This document shows positions 4,975 to 9,752 of a stretch of DNA of 9,752 bases, in pieces. A program made the position numbers and the translations under genes. The stretch is from assembly GCA_030642635.1 (NCBI GenBank), contig DAOWNK010000105.1, positions 1 to 9,752 on the forward strand. The letters are read 5' to 3'. The notes beneath the pieces were generated by a model. The model did no database searches. It had not been told where the DNA came from and saw only the letters and a list, made by a program, of their open reading frames with translations. Position 1 is the stretch's first letter, and every line of letters starts with the position of its first letter. This DNA comes from Pirellulales bacterium (GTDB lineage Bacteria; Planctomycetota; Planctomycetia; Pirellulales; Thermoguttaceae).

Positions 4975-5373
4975 CTACGACATGCAACAAGCAGCTTCCG
5001 AGCAGCATGGTACGCCTTCGGTGACCCACTGCCAGGCCTCGTCCGACTCGGAGACATCGAAGTATTTCATTGCGGCCTTGTGGAAAACCACACTGCCGAG
5101 CTTCGCCATCCACTCGTGCGAATGCTTGTTGCCGACAACGGCGCAGCGTTCGATGTTCTTGCTGTGCGTAACGCCGAACTTAAAATCGTCCCACATAGCG
5201 CGGGGCGTGCCGCCGTGGAAATCGCACATCTCGAAGCAGCAGCGAAGACCGCCGTGCTCCTTGATGATGTCTTCCATCATCGGAATGATTTTCTGATAGT
5301 CGGCATGCACCAGCTTGCCGTGCACCTTCAGTGCAATAACATTGTCGTAGCTTTTGTCGAGAATTTCAAACAT
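4975..5373 (-). CDS. SpoIIAA/STAS-like protein with a cysteine-rich tail
   Basis: This 132-residue cytoplasmic protein resembles the SpoIIAA-like (STAS-fold) family. It shows the repeating pattern of the family: strand FEILDKSYDNVIALKVHGKL (2-21), helix HADYQKIIPMMEDIIKEHGG (23-42), strand LRCCFEMCDFHG (43-54), a WDDFKFG segment (61-67), the AVVGNK turn (78-83) and a final helix ending DEAWQWV (111-117). Family members are poorly characterised and their ligand or partner is not defined by sequence. The C-terminus CCSEAACCMS adds two Cys pairs, on top of C45, C46 and C50, which is unusual for an anti-sigma-antagonist fold and could bind metal or form disulfides. I prefer the second ATG (5373) because AAAGGAG lies 8 nt upstream; the first ATG (5379) would leave only 2 nt. 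It is transcribed against the DUF1080 gene and divergently from glnS. Confidence 0.78.
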   Translation of the reverse strand: MFEILDKSYDNVIALKVHGKLVHADYQKIIPMMEDIIKEHGGLRCCFEMCDFHGGTPRAMWDDFKFGVTHSKNIERCAVVGNKHSHEWMAKLGSVVFHKAAMKYFDVSESDEAWQWVTEGVPCCSEAACCMS

Positions 5374-5381
5374 GTTCATTT

Positions 5382-5388
5382 CTCCTTT
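5382..5388 (-). promoter_or_regulatory. Shine-Dalgarno AAAGGAG of the STAS-like gene
   Basis: Minus-strand AAAGGAG is 8 nt before the ATG at 5373 but only 2 nt before the ATG at 5379. It therefore selects the shorter protein. Confidence 0.65.
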
Positions 5389-5456
5389 AACATGGTTCGG
5401 AAACGTGCCGAGTTCATGGGAAAGTGTAGCTTATTGCCCTCTACAACCCACGTTGC

Positions 5457-5485
5457 ATATTATTGCGACGGGCTATATTCGTCAA
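5457..5485 (-). promoter_or_regulatory. Candidate sigma-70-type promoter of the STAS-like gene
   Basis: On the minus strand TTGACG (5480-5485) and TAATAT (5457-5462) are 17 nt apart, matching 5 of 6 and 4 of 6 consensus positions. A second TTGACG lies 9 nt further upstream (5489-5494), forming a direct repeat. The predicted transcript starts near 5450, leaving a leader of about 77 nt. Confidence 0.45.
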
Positions 5486-5542
5486 ATCCGTCAAAATCAG
5501 CACTTGCATCGTTCCGTTCCACCGGCAACAATATCCGCAACA

Positions 5543-7219
5543 ATGAAAACGCTTAACTTTATCCAGGCCATTATCGCCGAGGATATTAAGACCGGCAAAT
5601 ACGACGGCCGGGTGCACACACGCTTCCCGCCGGAGCCGAACGGATACCTGCACATCGGCCATGCCAAGTCCATCTGCCTGAACTTCGGCCTGGCCGCCGA
5701 GCACCCCGGCGGGCTGTGCAACCTGCGATTCGACGACACCAACCCGACCAAGGAAGAGGCGGAGTACGTCAAGGCGATCACAGAGGACGTGCGGTGGCTC
5801 GGTTTCGATTGGGAAGACCGGCTGTTTTACGCCTCGGATTATTTCGACCAGCTCTACCGCTGGGCGGTGCAATTGATCGAGTCCGGCAAGGCATATGTCT
5901 GTGACTTAAGCGCCGAGCAAATCCGCCAGTATCGCGGCACCTTAACAGAGCCGGGCCGAAACAGCCCGTATCGAGACCGCCCGATCGAAGAGAACCTGAA
6001 ACTGTTCGAGCAGATGCGTGACGGAAAGTTCTCGGACGGCTCCAAAGTGCTCCGCGCAAAGATCGACATGGCTTCGCCGAACCTGAACATGCGCGACCCG
6101 GTAATGTACCGCATACTTCGGGCAACGCACCACAGAACCGGAGATAAGTGGTGCATCTATCCCATGTACGACTTCACACACGGCCAGTCGGACTCCATCG
6201 AGCGGATCACACATTCCATTTGCACGCTGGAGTTCGAGAACCATCGCCCGTTGTACGACTGGTGCCTCGACGCGCTGGATATCTACCATCCACAGCAGAT
6301 CGAGTTCGCACGGCTCAATCTCACGTACACGGTGATGAGCAAGCGGAAGCTGCTGGAGTTGGTCGAGGAAGGCCATGTGTCAGGCTGGGACGATCCGCGA
6401 ATGCCAACCGTCTGCGGCCTGCGCAGGCGCGGCTACACACCAGAGTCGATCCGTAATTTCTGTGCACGCATCGGGGTGGCCAAGTTCGACGGTGTAATCG
6501 ACATCGCGCTGCTGGAACATTGCGTCCGCGAAGACCTGAACAAACGCTCGCCGCGCGTGATGGCCGTGCTCAGGCCGCTGAAGGTGGTAATCGACAACTA
6601 CCCGGAAGACCTTGTGGAAGAGTTGGATGCGATAAACAACCCGGAAGACCCAAGCGCCGGCACGCGAAAGGCGCCGTTCTCTCGCGTGCTGTACATCGAG
6701 CGCGAGGATTTCCGCGAGAACCCGCCGAAAAAATTCTTCCGTTTGGCGCCCGGCCGCGAGGTGCGGCTGAGATATGGATACTACATCACGTGCGTCGATG
6801 CAGTGAAAGACGAACACGGCGAGCTGATCGAGCTGCATTGCACGTACGATCCGGCCACCCGCGGCGGCGATTCGCCCGACGGCCGGAAGGTAAAGGGCAC
6901 GATCCATTGGGTCTCCGCCGCTGCCGCAGTAGAAGCCGAGGTGCGGTTGTACGATCACCTGTTTATAAAGGAGAATCCCGACGAGGCGGAAGAAGGGCTG
7001 GACTTCAAGTCTAATTTGAACCCGAACTCGCTCGATACACTGACCGGCTGCCGCGTGGAACCGAGCCTGGCTGGTGCGGAACCGGGAAGCCGATATCAGT
7101 TCGAGCGGCAGGGTTACTTTTGCGTCGATCCGGATTCCTCCGCCGAAAAACTCGTCTTCAATCGCACCGTGGCACTTCGCGACAGTTGGGCAAAGATCGA
7201 AAAGGCGAGGAAATGGTAA
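5543..7219 (+). CDS. glnS: Glutaminyl-tRNA synthetase
   Basis: This 558-residue cytoplasmic class I aminoacyl-tRNA synthetase charges tRNA-Gln with glutamine; the E. coli enzyme is 554 residues, so it is full length. It contains the class I signature HIGH within PPEPNGYLHIGHAKS (29-43), the GlnRS/GluRS-specific RFDDTNP (62-68), the YPMYDFTHGQSDSIE region (206-220), and VMSKRKL as the KMSKS-equivalent (264-270). The C-terminal beta-barrel anticodon-binding part follows from about 340, with YGYYITCVD (411-419) and the GTIHWVSAAAAVEAEVRLYD segment (452-471). Presence of GlnRS implies direct charging, not only the Glu-tRNA-Gln amidation route. The ATG at 5543 aligns with the family N-terminus; the longer open frame from 5354 runs through the divergent gene's 5' region and is not credible. 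No Shine-Dalgarno is evident. It stands alone, divergent from the STAS-like gene and convergent with dapB. Confidence 0.97.
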   Translation: MKTLNFIQAIIAEDIKTGKYDGRVHTRFPPEPNGYLHIGHAKSICLNFGLAAEHPGGLCNLRFDDTNPTKEEAEYVKAITEDVRWLGFDWEDRLFYASDYFDQLYRWAVQLIESGKAYVCDLSAEQIRQYRGTLTEPGRNSPYRDRPIEENLKLFEQMRDGKFSDGSKVLRAKIDMASPNLNMRDPVMYRILRATHHRTGDKWCIYPMYDFTHGQSDSIERITHSICTLEFENHRPLYDWCLDALDIYHPQQIEFARLNLTYTVMSKRKLLELVEEGHVSGWDDPRMPTVCGLRRRGYTPESIRNFCARIGVAKFDGVIDIALLEHCVREDLNKRSPRVMAVLRPLKVVIDNYPEDLVEELDAINNPEDPSAGTRKAPFSRVLYIEREDFRENPPKKFFRLAPGREVRLRYGYYITCVDAVKDEHGELIELHCTYDPATRGGDSPDGRKVKGTIHWVSAAAAVEAEVRLYDHLFIKENPDEAEEGLDFKSNLNPNSLDTLTGCRVEPSLAGAEPGSRYQFERQGYFCVDPDSSAEKLVFNRTVALRDSWAKIEKARKW

Positions 7220-7222
7220 CTT

Positions 7223-7308
7223 GTTTAGCCGGCGTGCTTGCACGCCGTGTGGTCTTTCCGGATAACGCTTTGCTTGCTCCACACGGCGTGCAAGCGCGCC
7301 GGCTAAAC
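7223..7308. repeat. 30-bp inverted repeat of nested palindromes between glnS and dapB
   Basis: Arms 7223-7252 and 7279-7308 are reverse complements at 29 of 30 positions, with a 26-nt loop. The only mismatch (T7235 against G7296) is a G-U wobble in the glnS-sense RNA but A against C in the other strand. Each arm contains its own palindrome, CGGCGTGC-TT-GCACGCCG on the left and CGGCGTGC-AA-GCGCGCCG on the right. It begins 3 nt after the glnS stop and ends 31 nt before the dapB stop, so it could act as a bidirectional transcript end. Confidence 0.88.
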
Positions 7309-7339
7309 GGGATTGCTTTGGTGCGTTTCGCGCACACCG

Positions 7340-8128
7340 TCAAAACAGTACGTCGTCCATCCCGTATAATCCCGGCTTCTTCCCGACAAGGAACTTCGCC
7401 GCTGCCAATGCGCCGGCCGCATAGCAGTCGCGATTGGTCGCGCGGACGGTAATCTCGATCATCTCGCCGGGCATAGCGAAGACGATTGTGTGCTCGCCGG
7501 GGTTGTCGCCTACACGGACGGCGTGGTAGCCGATTTCGTTATGCGGGCGTTTGCCCGGTCGTCCTTCGCGGCCGTGACGATGCTCGGTCTGGCCCATCAC
7601 ATCGGCGATGATCCGGCCGAACTTAAGCGCCGTCCCGCTTGGTGCATCCTCCTTGAAGCGATGATGCCGCTCGATGATTTCAACGTCGGCGTCCTTGTCC
7701 TTTAGCGCCTCGGCGGCGAGTTTTGATAGCCTCATCGCCAGGTTCACCGCCAGGCTCATGTTTGGCGCCCAAAGCAAGGGAATTTCCTTGGCCGCCACAC
7801 GCAGCTTTTTGATTTGGTCGTCGCTTAAACCGGTTGTGGCGACAACCAGCGGGATTTTTCTCTGTCGGCAGGTCTCGACGATTACCTCGGCCGCCTCGGG
7901 CAGCGAGAAATCGACGAGAACATCGGCCTCGGCCTCCAGACTCGACCGCAGCGGCACGCCGAGCCGCCCGAGGCCGGCAACGGTGCCGGCATCCTCGCCG
8001 AGTTGCGGATGATCGGGCGAATCCAGTGCAGCGACGACGTCAAGCTCGTCGTCGGCTGCGGCCAGGGCAACCAGCCGTTTGCCCATCCGCCCTGCGGCGC
8101 CGTGAATTGCAATGCGAGTTGGTGTCAT
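7340..8128 (-). CDS. dapB: 4-hydroxy-tetrahydrodipicolinate reductase
   Basis: This 262-residue cytoplasmic enzyme reduces hydroxy-tetrahydrodipicolinate with NAD(P)H on the diaminopimelate/lysine route. The N-terminal Rossmann fold starts with IAIHGAAGRMGKRLV (6-20, GxxGxxG), followed by VLVDFSLPEAA (70-80) and VVATTGLSDDQ (95-105). The catalytic signature VEIIERHHRFKEDAPSGTAL (149-168) retains the general acid His155 and Lys159 expected from the E. coli H159/K163 pair, and HNEIGYHAVRVGDNPGEHTI (196-215) follows. Length is slightly below the 273 of E. coli, which is normal. The ATG at 8128 fits the family start, although no Shine-Dalgarno precedes it and the upstream region is a C-rich (minus strand) heptad array. 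It lies downstream of thrC in the same direction (134-nt gap), so a shared transcript is possible but would have to cross the array. Confidence 0.96.
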   Translation of the reverse strand: MTPTRIAIHGAAGRMGKRLVALAAADDELDVVAALDSPDHPQLGEDAGTVAGLGRLGVPLRSSLEAEADVLVDFSLPEAAEVIVETCRQRKIPLVVATTGLSDDQIKKLRVAAKEIPLLWAPNMSLAVNLAMRLSKLAAEALKDKDADVEIIERHHRFKEDAPSGTALKFGRIIADVMGQTEHRHGREGRPGKRPHNEIGYHAVRVGDNPGEHTIVFAMPGEMIEITVRATNRDCYAAGALAAAKFLVGKKPGLYGMDDVLF

Positions 8129-8137
8129 GATGTTTTT

Positions 8138-8228
8138 AGGGGTCAGGGGTCAGGGGCCAGGGGTTAGGGACCAGGGGTTAGGGACCAGGGGTTAGGGACC
8201 AGGGGTTAGGGACCAGGGGTTAGGGAAA
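8138..8228. repeat. 13-unit G-rich heptad array (AGGGGTT/AGGGACC)
   Basis: Thirteen uninterrupted 7-bp units, each beginning AGGG, fill 91 nt between thrC and dapB. The first three are AGGGGTC, AGGGGTC and AGGGGCC; the next ten alternate AGGGGTT with AGGGACC, the last decaying to AGGGAAA, so the later period is effectively 14 bp. Every unit supplies a run of three or four G on the + strand with short loops, a textbook G-quadruplex composition. For thrC-dapB transcription the G-rich strand is the template and the RNA would be C-rich. Heptad arrays of this general form are known in cyanobacteria as short tandemly repeated repetitive sequences; any relation is not implied. Confidence 0.92.
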
Positions 8229-8250
8229 ATTGTTCTGGCCCCTGACCTCT
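8145..8250. repeat. Inverted repeat linking the heptad array to the thrC 3' side
   Basis: The array segment 8145-8160 (AGGGGTCAGGGGCCAG) is the reverse complement of 8235-8250 at 15 of 16 positions. The array can thus fold back over about 74 nt on a partner that is not part of the array. The partner lies 13 nt from the thrC stop, so it could form a hairpin in the thrC-dapB RNA. Confidence 0.65.
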
Positions 8251-8262
8251 GGCCCCCAATCT

Positions 8263-9678
8263 CTAACCATACAACCTTATCGCCTTGATGATTTCGTCCA
8301 TGTTGTTCGGCACGGCGACTGCCCGATTGGCGAACGCCGCACGACGTACTCCGCGACTGCCCAGCACCTTGTTGAACTGGTCCTGATCGGTCGTGTGATA
8401 TGCAACCGTGGCGGTCGGATCCTTTAGTTGGTGGCCGGTGAGTATGCAAACTACCCGTTGGTCCGGCTCGATTGTTCCTTCGGCGACAAGTAGCTTAGTG
8501 CCCGCCACACTGGCCGCGCTGGCCGGTTCGCAGCCCAACCCGCCGGCGCCGACCTTGGCTTTTGCGTCCATGATCTGCTCGTCGGTCACCTTGCGGACCA
8601 CGCCGTCGCACCACTCCAATGCACGAATGCACTTGTTCAGATTGACCGGCCGGTTGATCTCGATGGCGCTGGCTATGGTATCTGCCCGTCGGCCGGCGGC
8701 GTCCATTTCGTCGTAGTATAGGATAGCCCTATCCAGTTCCGGCGAGCCGTGGTTCCAACGGAAGCCGCGCCGTTCGACCAGTTCGTAGAGCGTATCGGCG
8801 CCGGTTGAGTTGATTACCGCCAGCCTGGGCATCCGATCTATCAGGGCGAGTTGTTTCAGTTCGTAAAACGCCTTGCCAAACGCACTGGAGTTACCCAGGT
8901 TGCCGCCCGGCACGACGATCCAGTCTGGCACTTCCCAGCGCAACGCCTCCAGCACCCGGTACATGATCGTCTTTTGTCCCTCCAGCCGGAAGGGATTCAC
9001 GCTGTTGACCAGGTAGATACCCAGTTCCTGGCTGACCTGTTTCACCCTAGCCATAGCGTCGTCGAAGTCGCCGTTTATTTGTACGGTCAGCGCGCCGAAG
9101 TCAAGTGCTTGGGAAAGTTTGCCGTACGAGATTTTTCCCGAGCCGATGAATATCAGCGCCTTCATCAGTTTGGTGACCGAACAGTAAAGCGCCAGCGACG
9201 CGCTGGTGTTGCCGGTCGATGCGCACGCGGCTCGCGTGGCGCCGACGAACCGCGCGTGGGTGAAAGCGGCCGACATGCCGTTATCCTTGAAGCTGCCCGA
9301 CGGGTTCAGCCCCTCGTATTGCAAGTACAGCCGCCCCGGCTTCAGTCCGGTATACTCCGCCACGCCGTCGGCCGGCAGCAGCAGTGTTTGGCCCTCGCCG
9401 ATAGTTACGCACTGCCGGATCGGCACGAAGGGCAGCAGTTCGTGGAACCGCCACACGCCGCTTACACAGTAAGGGTCGTCGCGTCTGGACCATTTTTCCT
9501 CGAACGTTTTCAAGGAGTTCGGCACGCGCAAACTGTCCCAGTCGTACACCACGTCGAGCAACTCGCCGCACTTGCTGCAGGCTACTCGTACCTCGTCGAT
9601 GCCGTACGTCGCCCCGCAAGACGGCGAGATGCACTGCTGAAAAACTGGATCGGTCTGAGAAATTTTTGGTTTTCCCAC
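8263..9678 (-). CDS. thrC: Threonine synthase (PLP-dependent, with N-terminal zinc ribbon)
   Basis: This 471-residue cytoplasmic fold-type II PLP enzyme converts O-phosphohomoserine to threonine. The N-terminal part has four cysteines (C16, C21, C34, C37; last pair CSKC) forming a zinc ribbon, as in some bacterial, archaeal and plant-type threonine synthases. The PLP-binding lysine is K131 in NPSGSFKDNGM (125-135). CASTGNTSASL (152-162) is the substrate/cofactor loop and PGGNLGNSSA (257-266) the phosphate-binding glycine loop. LTGHQLKDP (413-421) is the conserved C-terminal motif. The initiator is GTG at 9676-9678 because the in-frame upstream region reaches a stop with no ATG, and the next internal ATG would remove the zinc ribbon and PLP site. 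No Shine-Dalgarno is present; the leader just upstream is T-rich (TTTATTTTTATTTTT). It precedes dapB, giving two enzymes of the aspartate-derived amino-acid pathways. Confidence 0.95.
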   Translation of the reverse strand: MGKPKISQTDPVFQQCISPSCGATYGIDEVRVACSKCGELLDVVYDWDSLRVPNSLKTFEEKWSRRDDPYCVSGVWRFHELLPFVPIRQCVTIGEGQTLLLPADGVAEYTGLKPGRLYLQYEGLNPSGSFKDNGMSAAFTHARFVGATRAACASTGNTSASLALYCSVTKLMKALIFIGSGKISYGKLSQALDFGALTVQINGDFDDAMARVKQVSQELGIYLVNSVNPFRLEGQKTIMYRVLEALRWEVPDWIVVPGGNLGNSSAFGKAFYELKQLALIDRMPRLAVINSTGADTLYELVERRGFRWNHGSPELDRAILYYDEMDAAGRRADTIASAIEINRPVNLNKCIRALEWCDGVVRKVTDEQIMDAKAKVGAGGLGCEPASAASVAGTKLLVAEGTIEPDQRVVCILTGHQLKDPTATVAYHTTDQDQFNKVLGSRGVRRAAFANRAVAVPNNMDEIIKAIRLYG

Positions 9679-9722
9679 AAAAATAAAAATAAACGAAGAA
9701 ACGCCAAAATGGATGTCATTAC

Positions 9723-9728
9723 ATTATA
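9723..9728 (-). promoter_or_regulatory. Candidate -10 element of thrC
   Basis: A perfect TATAAT on the minus strand lies 44 nt before the thrC start codon, predicting a leader of about 38 nt. No acceptable -35 hexamer occurs at 16-18 nt because a GC-rich palindrome (9733-9749) occupies that place, so support is limited to the -10. Confidence 0.35.
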
Positions 9729-9732
9729 AAGC

Positions 9733-9749
9733 CGCGACCGTTGGTCGCG
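9733..9749. repeat. Palindrome CGCGACC-GTT-GGTCGCG at the window edge
   Basis: Seven-base arms pair perfectly around a GTT loop. It has the same small-palindrome style as the other intergenic repeats but a different core. The flank is cut by the window end, so whether it belongs to a larger inverted pair cannot be seen. Confidence 0.65.
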
Positions 9750-9752
9750 CCG

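Noticed and set aside
5453..5479. Possible glnS promoter TTGCAT-N15-TATATT
   Set aside because: Fifteen-nt spacing is poor and it overlaps the better minus-strand promoter; not strong enough to list as a feature.
4918..5556. Long + strand open frame opposite the STAS-like gene
   Set aside because: Antisense shadow of a protein with recognisable STAS-like pattern, SD and promoter; its own sequence shows no known motif.
6380..7282. 300-codon minus-strand open frame within glnS
   Set aside because: Antisense to intact GlnRS and extends into the inverted repeat; no independent support.
8138..8228. CRISPR or telomere-like array
   Set aside because: Units are contiguous 7-mers without spacers, so it is a microsatellite-type G-rich array; the resemblance to telomere repeats is only compositional.
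8851..9729. 292-codon + strand open frame opposite thrC
   Set aside because: Shadow of threonine synthase, which retains all PLP and zinc-ribbon motifs.

Overview
The window looks like a chromosomal segment of a GC-rich, Gram-negative-type bacterium, most plausibly a member of the Planctomycetota. This is an inference. It rests on a secreted DUF1080 (3-keto-disaccharide hydrolase-like) protein, an ExeA-type ATPase beside a CpsD-like P-loop protein, several genes without Shine-Dalgarno sequences, and abundant palindromic intergenic repeats. No rRNA, tRNA, CRISPR array, transposase or phage gene was found.

Layout. 1-307 (+): the 3' end of an unidentified gene, overlapped by a small charged ORF, arranged like a toxin-antitoxin pair. 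325-2617 (-): a tight three-gene cluster transcribed right to left. It encodes a single-pass membrane protein with a Pro/Gln-rich tail, a CpsD/ParA-like P-loop protein that lacks the Walker A lysine, and an ExeA/GspA-type AAA+ ATPase. 2618-2934: a divergent intergenic region with palindromic repeats, three 9-bp direct repeats and a plausible sigma-70-type promoter. 2935-4921 (+): thiC (thiamin pyrimidine synthesis), then a secreted DUF1080 protein. 4975-5373 (-): a SpoIIAA/STAS-like small protein. 5543-7219 (+): glnS. 7340-8128 (-) dapB and 8263-9675/9678 (-) thrC form a co-directional pair, thrC first, with a 13-unit G-rich heptad array between them.

How the genes work together. thrC and dapB both draw on aspartate-semialdehyde-derived intermediates (threonine; lysine/diaminopimelate), so their pairing makes metabolic sense. 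thiC, glnS and the STAS-like gene are housekeeping or unlinked. The cluster at 325-2617 resembles parts of envelope-polysaccharide or secretion machinery, but the degenerate nucleotide-binding site and unrecognised membrane partner make it the best candidate here for an undescribed system.

The other striking layer is non-coding. At least three kinds of short palindrome (GCCGCAAGCGGC, GCGTGCTTGCACGC, GCGACCGTTGGTCGC) lie in intergenic gaps, two kinds as large head-to-head inverted pairs. Pairs sit between convergent genes and between the divergent cluster and thiC, and one single copy abuts the thiC start codon.
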